Shown piece by piece: positions 20,299 to 28,406 of a stretch of 64,000 nucleotides of DNA. The stretch is from Mycolicibacterium chubuense NBB4. GTDB lineage: Bacteria > Actinomycetota > Actinomycetes > Mycobacteriales > Mycobacteriaceae. The stretch's first letter is position 1; every line of letters starts with the position of its first letter. The translations under genes were made by a program, and so were the position numbers. The stretch spans positions 5,518,001 through 5,582,000 of the forward strand of contig NC_018027.1 in NCBI RefSeq assembly GCF_000266905.1. The letters are read 5' to 3'. Under the pieces are notes generated by a model. It saw nothing but the letters and a program-made list of their open reading frames with translations. It had not been told where the DNA came from and searched no databases.

Positions 20299-21806
20299 CT
20301 GCTCACCGCACGGCCGGCCACCAGATCGCGCGCCCGCAGCGCCATCCAGAGTTCGGCGATGTGCCCGGTGGCGCTCAGGTCGCGACCGGTGATCTCCTCG
20401 ATGCGGTGGATCCGGTACACGACGGTCTGCCGGTGGATGCCGGCGGTCGCCGCGGTCTGCTGCCAGGATCGTCCGCTGCGCAGGAAGATGTCCAGCGTCC
20501 GCATCAGATCGGTGCCGTGTTCGGCGTCGTAACGCAGCAGCGCACCGAGCACGCGGTCGACGAGAAGTTGCGCCTCGTCGGCGTCCCGCAGCACCGAGAA
20601 GTGCATCACGTCGGCGTAGTGACTGATCCTGGTCGGTGAGTTCGCCGCGTCGCGCACGGCCCAGTTGGCCTCCCGCACCGCCGCGGCGGCACGCCCCGGG
20701 AAGCCGAGCGGATCGCTGACCCCGATCACCGCGTCCTCGCCGAGCCGTCGCTGGATCACCGCGGCCGCGTCACCGGATGCGGGAACAAGCGCATACAGCA
20801 GACCCGAGCGGTGCAGCAGCAGATTGGGGATCCGGCGCCGGTCCAGGCTCAGGTGGACGTACCGCTCCCCCGCCGAGCTTCCGCCGTCCGCCGCGAGCAT
20901 CACGCAGCCCTGCGCACCCAGCCCCCGTTCGGCGAGCTGGCTGCGCCCCTCGGCGTCGTCGAGGCGCCCGTCGACCAGGTGCGCGAGGAGCTCGCCGCCG
21001 ACCCGCCGCTGGTGCTCGCGGCGAATGCCCTGCTGCGCCAGCAGAAGTGCCGCGGCGGTGGCGACGTGCTGCAGGAGCACGATGTCGGGCGGGGCGGCGC
21101 GGAAACCGTAGGTGATCAACACCGTCGGCTCCTCGTCGGGCACCTCGACGAGTTGGGCGCGCTCGCCGCCGACGTCGATGTGCGCCACGCCGGGCAGTGC
21201 GCCCCCGCGGTGCCGCATCTCCTCGATGACCGCGTCGCGCAGGTCGGGCGGAACCGGATCGGCACCGTCGAGCACCGGATCACCGGTCTCGGCGTCGACG
21301 ACCGCCAACCGGCACGCCAGGTCGCGGCCCAGGTGACGCATCGCCTCGGGGCGCGGCGGGCGCGCCACCGAACGGCGGATCGTCGTGTAGACCCGTTCGG
21401 TGAGCGCAAGTCTGCGCCCCTCCTCGGCTTTGCTGGCGTCGGCGACGGCACGCCCGATCGCGGCGAACGGCACGGAGTACGGCGCCGTCAGAAGCGGCAT
21501 CGGCAGGGCGTCGGCGGCGGCTATCGCGGAGCTGTGCAGCGGCGGGGTCTGCGGATCCATCCCGATGACCAAACCGGCGATGCCGTGTTCGGCCAGCCCG
21601 GTCAGCAGGCGGATCTGCGCGTCGGCCGCGGCGGGCAGGGTGCAGCCGTTCTTCATCAGCAATTCACCACCGGTGGTCCACTGCCAAGGGGCGTCGAGGT
21701 CGGAGGCCTGCGCCCACGCGACCGTCGCGTCGAGACCGAGTGCGCCGGCGTGCAGGCGCAACCGCAAGTGGGCGATGTCGGCCAGCTCGCCGATGGTCAG
21801 TGCCAC
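20295..21806 (-). CDS. PucR-family transcriptional regulator
   Basis: Regulator of 503 residues. The N-terminal PucR domain (1-125, MALTIGELADIAHLRLRLHAG) is followed by a GGDEF-like/CdaR middle region and a C-terminal helix-turn-helix (about 430-490, SWQQTAATAGIHRQTVVYRI). PucR proteins usually activate catabolism of nitrogen compounds such as purines or polyamines. The GTG at 21806 is preceded by GGAGGG at 8 nt. It is divergent from the permease-SDR-SDR-ureohydrolase-deacetylase operon, so it is the likely pathway-specific regulator; the inducer is unknown. Confidence 0.9.
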   Translation of the reverse strand: MALTIGELADIAHLRLRLHAGALGLDATVAWAQASDLDAPWQWTTGGELLMKNGCTLPAAADAQIRLLTGLAEHGIAGLVIGMDPQTPPLHSSAIAAADALPMPLLTAPYSVPFAAIGRAVADASKAEEGRRLALTERVYTTIRRSVARPPRPEAMRHLGRDLACRLAVVDAETGDPVLDGADPVPPDLRDAVIEEMRHRGGALPGVAHIDVGGERAQLVEVPDEEPTVLITYGFRAAPPDIVLLQHVATAAALLLAQQGIRREHQRRVGGELLAHLVDGRLDDAEGRSQLAERGLGAQGCVMLAADGGSSAGERYVHLSLDRRRIPNLLLHRSGLLYALVPASGDAAAVIQRRLGEDAVIGVSDPLGFPGRAAAAVREANWAVRDAANSPTRISHYADVMHFSVLRDADEAQLLVDRVLGALLRYDAEHGTDLMRTLDIFLRSGRSWQQTAATAGIHRQTVVYRIHRIEEITGRDLSATGHIAELWMALRARDLVAGRAVSS

Positions 21807-21845
21807 CTCAGCCGCCCTCCGTTCAGACGATCATCCAACCGCATC

Positions 21846-21872
21846 TGCTGTATTCATACGATTGCAGTATTC
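21846..21872 (+). promoter_or_regulatory. Direct repeat in the PucR/permease intergenic region
   Basis: TGCTGTATTC (21846-21855) and TGCAGTATTC (21863-21872) match at 9 of 10 positions with a 17-bp period, in an AT-rich patch of the divergent promoter region. This is a candidate regulator site; no binding consensus is known to me. Confidence 0.35.
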
Positions 21873-21930
21873 CGTTCAGGTGTGTTCGCCGCCATAGTTG
21901 GGCCTCACCTGCCCTGATAAGGAGCACCTG

Positions 21931-23394
21931 ATGGACGTGCACCCCGCCCCGAGCAGCGCGACCGACGGCGCCGCGCTCGACCAGTTGAACCGCGGGTTCA
22001 GCTTCCGGTCGGCCCTGTCGCTGGCCTTCGCCGACGTCTCCCCCATCGTCGCGCTGTACACCATCTTCACCCTCGGCCTGTTCGCCGCGGGGCCCCGGTT
22101 CTTCTGGGCGTTCCCCATCGTGCTGGTCGGTCAGCTCGCGGTGGCCGCCGTCTTCGGTGAGCTGTCGTCCCGCTGGCCCTACGCGGGCAGCGTCTACCAG
22201 TGGGCGCGCCACGTCCGCAGCACCACGTGGGGCTGGACCGCCGCGTGGGCATACATGTGGGGTCTGACGATCGCCCTGTCGACGCTGGCCTACGCCGCCG
22301 CCGGATTCCTGATCGAGGTCTTCGGCGTCGAGAACCCCGGACGCTGGACCACCGCGGCGCTCGCCCTGGTGATCATCGGGGTCGGCACCGCCACCAACAT
22401 GATCGGGCGGCGCTTCCTCAAGATCATGATCGTCGCGAGCATCACCTGCGAGATCATCGGTTCGGTCGGCCTCGGCATCGTGCTGCTGGCCTTCTACCGG
22501 GAGAACCCGTTCTCGACGCTGTTCCACGGCCTGCCCGACGTCAGCGCGTGGACGGCCGGTCCGATGCTGCTCGCCATCGCCTACACCGGCTGGGCGTTCG
22601 TCGGTTTCGAGTCGGCCGGCTCGATCGCCGAAGAGGTCGACGACCCCGAACGCAACGTGCCCAAGGCCATCATCCTGGGGCTGCTCAGCGTCGGGCTGAT
22701 CGTGATGTTCTCCAGCGCCGCATTGATTCTCGCGATTCCCAACCTCGATCGGGTGCTCACCGAGCAGGCCGACGACCCGGTGGCCGGCACCCTGCTCGCG
22801 CACTTCGGCGCCGGGATCGCCAAGCCGCTGCTGATCATGTTCGTCATCGGGTTCATCTCCAGCTTCCTGGCCGTGCAGGCCGCGGTGTCCCGGTGCATCT
22901 GGGGCGCCGCCCGCGACCGGGGACTGCCCGGGGCGGCTCTGCTGGGCAAGCTCGCCGGACCCGAACGCATGCCGATCAACGCCATCGGGCTGACCGCGGT
23001 GGTCGCCGGCGCGCTGGTACTGCTGGCCGGCTCGAGCCTGTTCAACATCCTGGTCAACTTCACGGTCATCGGCTTCTACATCGCCTTCGGCATCCCCGTG
23101 CTGGGTGCGGCGATCGCCCGCCTCACCGGCAAGTGGACACCGGGCCGGTTCAGCCTCGGCCGCTGGGGCGCTCCGATCACGTACTTCGCGACGGTGTGGA
23201 TCATCGCGCAGACCGTCAACGTCGCCTGGCCCAGAACCCAACCCGGACAGCCCTGGTACATCAACTGGAGCATGGTGATCACTACCGCCGCGCTCGGCGT
23301 CATCGGCGTCCTGCTGTACCTGCGGCAGCGCAACAACATCACCGAGCCTGTCGGACAACGCCTTTCGGCCACCGCACCCAAGGACGCGGGGTGA
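21931..23394 (+). CDS. APC-superfamily amino-acid/amine permease
   Basis: Cytoplasmic-membrane importer of 487 residues with about 12 hydrophobic helices, resembling the amino acid-polyamine-organocation superfamily (AAT/GABA-permease branch). FADVSPIVALYTIF in the first helix and GWAFVGFESAGSIAEEVDDPERNVPKA are typical. The ATG at 21931 has AAGGAG at ideal spacing. It is the first gene of a five-gene operon with coupled starts, so it most likely imports the substrate that the SDRs, ureohydrolase and deacetylase process, perhaps an amine, guanidino or amino-acid compound. Confidence 0.88.
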   Translation: MDVHPAPSSATDGAALDQLNRGFSFRSALSLAFADVSPIVALYTIFTLGLFAAGPRFFWAFPIVLVGQLAVAAVFGELSSRWPYAGSVYQWARHVRSTTWGWTAAWAYMWGLTIALSTLAYAAAGFLIEVFGVENPGRWTTAALALVIIGVGTATNMIGRRFLKIMIVASITCEIIGSVGLGIVLLAFYRENPFSTLFHGLPDVSAWTAGPMLLAIAYTGWAFVGFESAGSIAEEVDDPERNVPKAIILGLLSVGLIVMFSSAALILAIPNLDRVLTEQADDPVAGTLLAHFGAGIAKPLLIMFVIGFISSFLAVQAAVSRCIWGAARDRGLPGAALLGKLAGPERMPINAIGLTAVVAGALVLLAGSSLFNILVNFTVIGFYIAFGIPVLGAAIARLTGKWTPGRFSLGRWGAPITYFATVWIIAQTVNVAWPRTQPGQPWYINWSMVITTAALGVIGVLLYLRQRNNITEPVGQRLSATAPKDAG

Positions 23395-24083
23395 GCCCGG
23401 TAGCCCTGGTCACCGGCGCCGCCTCCGGTATCGGCGCGGCGATCGCCGGCGCGCTGGCCGAGGGCGGTTGGACCGTCGCCGGACTCGATCTCCACCCCGC
23501 TGCCGCGGTCTCCCACTCCGTCGTCGCCGATGTCTCCGACTCCGCGCAGGTGGCGGACGCCGTCGCGTCGGTGCAGCGTGACGTGGGGCCGGTCGAGGCG
23601 TTGGTCACCGCCGCCGGACACTACGCCCAGTCCGCGGTGTCCGACATCACCGCCGAGGCGTGGCAGCGGATGCTGCGGGTGCACCTCGGCGGGCTGCGCA
23701 ACTGCGCTCACGCCGTGCTGCCCGGTATGCGGCAGCGACGCTCGGGCCGGATCGTGTCGATCGCGTCGGAACTCGGCATCGCCGGCGGCGACTCCGAAGC
23801 GCACTACGCCGCGGCCAAGGGCGCGGTGATCGGCTTCGTGCGCAGCCTCGCCGCCGAGGTCGCCGCCGACGGGGTGCGGGTCAACGCCGTCGCGCCCGGC
23901 CCCACCGACACCCCGCTCCTGGACGCCGATTCACCCTGGCGCGCACCGGAATACCTCGCCACCCTGCCCAGTCGCCGGCTGTGCCGACCCGACGAGATCG
24001 CCCGCACGGTGTCCTTCCTGCTCGACGAGGGCGACTTCTGCGTCGGAGAAGTGTTGTCGCCCAACAGCGGAGCGGTGATCTGA
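23391..24083 (+). CDS. Short-chain dehydrogenase/reductase (SDR)
   Basis: Classical SDR of 230 residues. The Rossmann glycine motif is TGAASGIG (8-15), and the catalytic residues are Ser126, Tyr139 and Lys143 (YAAAK). The usual NNAG is replaced by TAAG. GTG at 23391 overlaps the permease stop by 4 nt (GTGA). The substrate is unknown; within the cassette it would oxidise an alcohol or reduce a carbonyl intermediate. The two adjacent SDRs are only moderately alike, so they may catalyse successive steps or form a heteromer. Confidence 0.88.
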   Translation: MSPVALVTGAASGIGAAIAGALAEGGWTVAGLDLHPAAAVSHSVVADVSDSAQVADAVASVQRDVGPVEALVTAAGHYAQSAVSDITAEAWQRMLRVHLGGLRNCAHAVLPGMRQRRSGRIVSIASELGIAGGDSEAHYAAAKGAVIGFVRSLAAEVAADGVRVNAVAPGPTDTPLLDADSPWRAPEYLATLPSRRLCRPDEIARTVSFLLDEGDFCVGEVLSPNSGAVI

Positions 24084-24847
24084 TGGCCGGTCACCAGCAG
24101 GGCCGCGTCGCCCTGGTCACCGGCGCCACCCAGGGCATCGGCCGGGCCATCGCCGAACGGCTGGCGGCCGACGGTGCTCGCGTCGGCGTCAACGGGCGCG
24201 CCGAGACCGACGCCATGCGTGAGGTCGTATCGGCCACCGGCGGATTCGCCGCTCCCGCGGACATGTCCGACCCTGCGGCGATCACCGATGCCGTGGCCCG
24301 GATCGAAGCAGCGGAAGGCCCGGTCGACGTGCTGGTGTGCAACGCCGCCTACATGTCGATGGCCGCGCTGACCGAGCACCCCGAGGACGACTGGTGGCGC
24401 GTCGTCGACACCAACCTGTCCGGCACGTTCCGCACCATCCAGGCCGTGCTGCCGGGCATGCGGCGCAACGGCGGGGGCAACATCGTGGTCATCACCTCAG
24501 AGTGGGGTGTCACCGGCTGGCCGCGCGCCACCGCGTACGCCGCGTCGAAGGCCGGGTTGATCGCGCTGACCAAATCGCTGGGCCGCGAGCTGGCCGCCGA
24601 GAACATCACGGTCAACGCCGTCGCACCCGGCGTCATCGACACCCCGCAGCTCGAGGTCGACGCTGCCGACGCCGGCGTACCCCTGCCCGAGATGCACGCC
24701 CGCTACGCCGCCGGCATTCCCGCCGGCCGCATCGGTCGGCCGGACGAGATCGCCGCCGCCGTAGCACTTCTCGCCCGCACCGATGTCGGCGCGTTCGTCG
24801 GCCAGACCATCCAGATCAACGGAGGATCCACCCGATGCCGAGTGTGA
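24083..24847 (+). CDS. Short-chain dehydrogenase/reductase (SDR), second in operon
   Basis: Classical SDR of 254 residues with TGATQGIG (13-20), CNAA in place of NNAG, and Ser139/Tyr152/Lys156 as catalytic set. The C-terminal [11 protein letters not shown] is typical of the 3-ketoacyl reductase-like branch. Its ATG shares a base with the previous stop (TGATG), and its end overlaps the ureohydrolase start by 13 nt. Substrate unknown. Confidence 0.88.
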   Translation: MAGHQQGRVALVTGATQGIGRAIAERLAADGARVGVNGRAETDAMREVVSATGGFAAPADMSDPAAITDAVARIEAAEGPVDVLVCNAAYMSMAALTEHPEDDWWRVVDTNLSGTFRTIQAVLPGMRRNGGGNIVVITSEWGVTGWPRATAYAASKAGLIALTKSLGRELAAENITVNAVAPGVIDTPQLEVDAADAGVPLPEMHARYAAGIPAGRIGRPDEIAAAVALLARTDVGAFVGQTIQINGGSTRCRV

Positions 24848-25809
24848 GCAACACATCCGCCACCACGCCCGTCGGCCCGCTCGACGGCCTGGTCGTGCCC
24901 CGGTACGCCGGGCACTCCACCTTCGCACGCCTGCCGCGCATCGAAGACGTGCCGTCCTGCGACGTCGCCGTCGTCGGCGTCCCGTTCGACACCGGCGTCA
25001 CCTACCGGCCCGGAGCGCGGTTCGGGCCCTCGCACATCCGGCAGGCATCGCGGCTGCTGCGGCCGTACAACCCGGCACTGGACGTCTCGCCGTTCGCGCA
25101 CGGTCAGGTGGTCGACGCCGGCGACCTCGCGGTGAACCCGTTCGACATCGCCAGCGCGGTCGCCTCCATCGAAAGCGGCGCACACGAGTTGATCGCCGGC
25201 GGCGCCAAGGTGATCGCCCTCGGCGGGGACCACACCATCGCCTATCCGTTGCTCAAGGCGGTCAACCGGGTGCACGGGCCGGTCGCGCTCGTGCACTTCG
25301 ACGCCCATCTCGACACATGGGACACGTATTTCGACGCCCCGCTCACCCACGGCACGCCCTTCCGGCGCGCCGCCGAGGACGGCCTGTTCATCCAGGGCCA
25401 CAGTGCGCACGTCGGCATCCGCGGGTCGCTGTACTCGTCGCAAGACCTGTCGTCCGACGCCGACCTCGGCTTCCACATCGTGCACTGCCGCGAGTTCGCG
25501 CGACGCCCGATCGACGACGTCATCGCGGGCCTCCGCCAGCGGATCGGGGACGCACCGCTGTACGTGTCCATCGACATCGACGTCCTCGACCCCGCGCACG
25601 CTCCGGCGACCGGGACGCCCGAAGCCGGCGGGATGACCAGCCGCGAACTGCTCGAGATCGTGCGCGGGTTCGACGGGCTCAACCTCGTCGGCGCCGACAT
25701 CGTCGAAGTCTCGCCGGCCTACGACCACGCCGAGATCACCGGGGTCGCGGCGGCGAACCTCGCCTACGAATTCGTCTCACTGTTCGCCCGGCAGGCCGCG
25801 CAGCGATGA
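24835..25809 (+). CDS. Ureohydrolase (agmatinase/guanidino-acid hydrolase family)
   Basis: Binuclear metal hydrolase of 324 residues that releases urea from a guanidino compound. All metal ligands are present: His133 (GGDHT), Asp156, His158 and Asp160 (DAHLD), Asp247 and Asp249 ([22 protein letters not shown]). The fold cannot distinguish agmatinase, guanidinobutyrase, guanidinopropionase or guanidine hydrolase; the cassette context favours catabolism of an imported guanidino compound. The ATG at 24835 has GGAGG upstream and lies within the end of the preceding SDR gene. Confidence 0.88.
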   Translation: MPSVSNTSATTPVGPLDGLVVPRYAGHSTFARLPRIEDVPSCDVAVVGVPFDTGVTYRPGARFGPSHIRQASRLLRPYNPALDVSPFAHGQVVDAGDLAVNPFDIASAVASIESGAHELIAGGAKVIALGGDHTIAYPLLKAVNRVHGPVALVHFDAHLDTWDTYFDAPLTHGTPFRRAAEDGLFIQGHSAHVGIRGSLYSSQDLSSDADLGFHIVHCREFARRPIDDVIAGLRQRIGDAPLYVSIDIDVLDPAHAPATGTPEAGGMTSRELLEIVRGFDGLNLVGADIVEVSPAYDHAEITGVAAANLAYEFVSLFARQAAQR

Positions 25810-26678
25810 CCCGTCCGGCCGACCCGGTGCGCTGGCCCGACGGCACGCGGGCGGCGGCGGCGTTCACCTTCGACGTCGACGCCGAGTCCGCGGCGCTCGG
25901 CGTGTCCCACCACCACGCCGACCGCATGTCGGTGATGTCGCACCAGGCCTACGGTCCGCTCGTCGGGGTACCGAGGATTCTGGAGATCCTGCGCCGCAAC
26001 GACATCCGGTCGACGTTCTTCGTGCCGGGATACACCGCCCACCGCTACCCCGACGTGGTCCGGTCGATCGCCGATGCCGGGCACGAAATAGCACACCACG
26101 GGTACCTGCACGAGGCGATGACCGGAAAGAGTGAGAGCGAGGAGGCGGCGATCCTCGATCGGGCCGGCGACGTCCTGGAACGGGTCACCGGCCGACGCCC
26201 GATCGGCTACCGCGCGCCGATGTGGGAGCTCAACTGGCACTCGCCGAAGCTGTTGGCGGACCGGGGTTTTCTCTATGACAGCAGCCTGATGGACGCCGAC
26301 CACCCGTACGAACTGGCTGTCGACGGTGGGCGCAGCATCGTCGAGATTCCGGTGCAGTGGGCGCTGGACGACTGGGAGCAGTACTGCTACATCCCGGACT
26401 TCTCCGGCTCCGGACTGATCGAGAGCCCCCTGAAGGCGGCCGAGCTGTGGCGGCTCGAGTTCGAGGGATTGCAGTCCGCGGGTGGATGTTTCGTGCTGAC
26501 CAACCACCCGTTCCTGTCCGGTCGGCCGTCGCGCGCCGCGGTGCTCGAGGAACTGATCGGGTACGTCGCGTCCCGTCCAGACGTCTGGGTGGCCCCGCTG
26601 GGAGAGATCGCGGCGCACACCCGGTCGCTGGAACTGACACCGCGCTGCATCGCACGGCCGGACCCCGACGACTTCTGA
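25806..26678 (+). CDS. Polysaccharide-deacetylase-like amidohydrolase (PuuE/HpPgdA type)
   Basis: NodB-fold metal hydrolase of 290 residues without signal peptide, so cytosolic. The metal site is FDVDAE (21-26) and [11 protein letters not shown] (93-103); RAPMWELNW supplies a substrate-binding motif. Cytosolic members such as PuuE act on small amides (allantoin) rather than glycans. The ATGA overlap with the ureohydrolase and shared operon suggest it cleaves a C-N bond in the same pathway, for instance a deacylation or ring opening. True substrate unknown. Confidence 0.82.
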   Translation: MTRPADPVRWPDGTRAAAAFTFDVDAESAALGVSHHHADRMSVMSHQAYGPLVGVPRILEILRRNDIRSTFFVPGYTAHRYPDVVRSIADAGHEIAHHGYLHEAMTGKSESEEAAILDRAGDVLERVTGRRPIGYRAPMWELNWHSPKLLADRGFLYDSSLMDADHPYELAVDGGRSIVEIPVQWALDDWEQYCYIPDFSGSGLIESPLKAAELWRLEFEGLQSAGGCFVLTNHPFLSGRPSRAAVLEELIGYVASRPDVWVAPLGEIAAHTRSLELTPRCIARPDPDDF

Positions 26679-26680
26679 GG

Positions 26681-28210
26681 CTATGCGGCCTGCTCGACGC
26701 CCGGGGCCGCTGTCTTCTTGCGACGTCTGGCCCCGATGAACACCAGGCCGACGAAAGCCAGTGTGGTGGGCGGTGTCTGAGGCAGTGCGACCTGATAGCC
26801 GAGATCGCCGAGGATGCCCAGTTCGACGGCGCTCAGTGTGCGCACCCCCATCCCCGTGGAGCTGTAGGCGACCATGCGCACGCTGTTGGCACCGGTGAAG
26901 GTGTTGTCGTCCAGGTGCGACACCGAGCTGCCCGGCTCGAACGGATTGGGGGTGTAGAGGGGGACCACTCCGCCGTAGGCGGCCACGGCGTGGGGTCCGC
27001 CGAAGTACAGACCGCCGGCGCCGCCGGTCAGGTTCGCGTCGTATCGGTCGTTGAACTTATAGCCGAGGCCGATCACCTTGGTGCCGTCGGCGGTGACGAT
27101 GAAGCGGTCGAAGACCGGCCGGCTGGTGTCGGCGTTGTCTCCCGCGGCCCCGAGCATGCTCAGGAACCCCAACGAGTGCACCAGCTCGTGCAGGACCACC
27201 GACGTGAAGTCGTACTGGTTGGCCCCGACAGTGTCCCCGAGCGCCCACGGTGCATCGAAGTTGAACGTGATCTCACCGTCTGCCGTCCTGCCGTTCGCGT
27301 CGAGGCCGGTCAGCAGCTTGCGCTGCACGACCGTCTGCTGGAAGCCCGGACGGCCACTCGTCAGCGGGCTGCCCGCCGACGCCAGCGTCGCCGATGTGCT
27401 GTCGGATTCGCCGGTCACGGTGTAGGTGAGCGTGACCGGGCGGGGCACGACGAGATAGAGCATCAGGTTGTCCGCCGCGTGCTGAAGCGCGTCCTGCCGG
27501 TCGGCGGTCCAGTACTGGGCCCCGTCGGTGTAGCTGAAGTCGAAGGTGATGGCGCCCTGGTTGATCACGGCCTTGGCCGTGGTTGCCCGTGCGCCGAACA
27601 GACTGGGCGTGGCCCCCGGGTCGGTGACGGCGACGCGGAAGGCGTCGACGCCGTCGAATCTCGCGTTCGGCGTGTAGGTGTACGTGCCGTCGGGGTTCAG
27701 GTCGACGGTGCCTTCCCTCGGTGTGCCCTTGAGCTGGTAGGTCAGCGCATCACCGGTGGCATCACTGGCGCCGAGCGTGCCGGTGATCGGCCCCGAGATC
27801 TGGCCGGTGAGCTGAGCTGGCGCGACGGTGGGAGCCTGGCTGACCCGGGTGCGGCGCGGGGCCGTCACCGCCGCCTGGGCATCGGCGGGGTCCGCGACGC
27901 TCGTCGACGCTGTCGTGCCGCTTCCGGCTTCGGTGGAGGCGCCGAGTCTCGACCGCGTCTTCCTTGTCGCCTTGGTCTCCGTGGTTTTGGGCGTGCGGGT
28001 GGTCCTCGCGACGTGGGCAGCCGGTTCATGGGTCCTCGCCGACGCCGACGACCCAGCCGTGCTGTCCGCCGACGCCACACCCGTCTGCGGGCCCAGCAGC
28101 GTGAAACCCAGCAGGCCCGCCCCGATGCCGGCCGACGCCGCGCCGCACGCCAACCACCGCCGCACCGGAAGGAGCTCCGCCCGACGATGGCATGTGGTCT
28201 CCGCGGTCAT
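26681..28210 (-). CDS. Surface metalloprotease-like protein with LPQTP C-terminal sorting-like tail
   Basis: Exported protein of 509 residues. The N-terminus has a signal segment (about 17-48, ending GVASA), followed by a Thr/Ser/Ala-rich linker (50-125). A VCBS/Ig-like repeat domain spans about 140-197 (NPDGTYTYTPNARFDGVDAF). A zinc-protease-like domain carries HELVHSLGF (341-349, HExxHxxGF). The C-terminus reads LPQTP (476-480), a hydrophobic stretch (482-493) and RRRKK, the layout of a sortase signal with Pro in place of Gly. Mycobacteria are not known for class A sortases, so the tail may be only a membrane anchor. It is convergent with the deacetylase gene; AAGGAG precedes its start. Confidence 0.75.
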   Translation of the reverse strand: MTAETTCHRRAELLPVRRWLACGAASAGIGAGLLGFTLLGPQTGVASADSTAGSSASARTHEPAAHVARTTRTPKTTETKATRKTRSRLGASTEAGSGTTASTSVADPADAQAAVTAPRRTRVSQAPTVAPAQLTGQISGPITGTLGASDATGDALTYQLKGTPREGTVDLNPDGTYTYTPNARFDGVDAFRVAVTDPGATPSLFGARATTAKAVINQGAITFDFSYTDGAQYWTADRQDALQHAADNLMLYLVVPRPVTLTYTVTGESDSTSATLASAGSPLTSGRPGFQQTVVQRKLLTGLDANGRTADGEITFNFDAPWALGDTVGANQYDFTSVVLHELVHSLGFLSMLGAAGDNADTSRPVFDRFIVTADGTKVIGLGYKFNDRYDANLTGGAGGLYFGGPHAVAAYGGVVPLYTPNPFEPGSSVSHLDDNTFTGANSVRMVAYSSTGMGVRTLSAVELGILGDLGYQVALPQTPPTTLAFVGLVFIGARRRKKTAAPGVEQAA

Positions 28211-28406
28211 ATCGACTCCTTAGCCGGCAAATGTCCGAAGGCTATCCCGGGGTTGCGGCGCCGGTGGGCATTTCGCCGGCCAGGGGAGTTTCCTGAACCC
28301 CAGCTGTTAACCGGCTGGTTGCTTCCTGCTAGCCCTGCTGCCGTACGTTTCGGCGGGTCCGGCCGCTCAGCCCCGGCCGGAGTCTGTCGACGGAACCGGA
28401 GAACTG

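Noticed and set aside
28211..28406. Possible Pho/RegX3 box (GTTAACC...GGTT) ahead of phoX
   Set aside because: The two halves do not match each other or a known direct-repeat consensus well enough.
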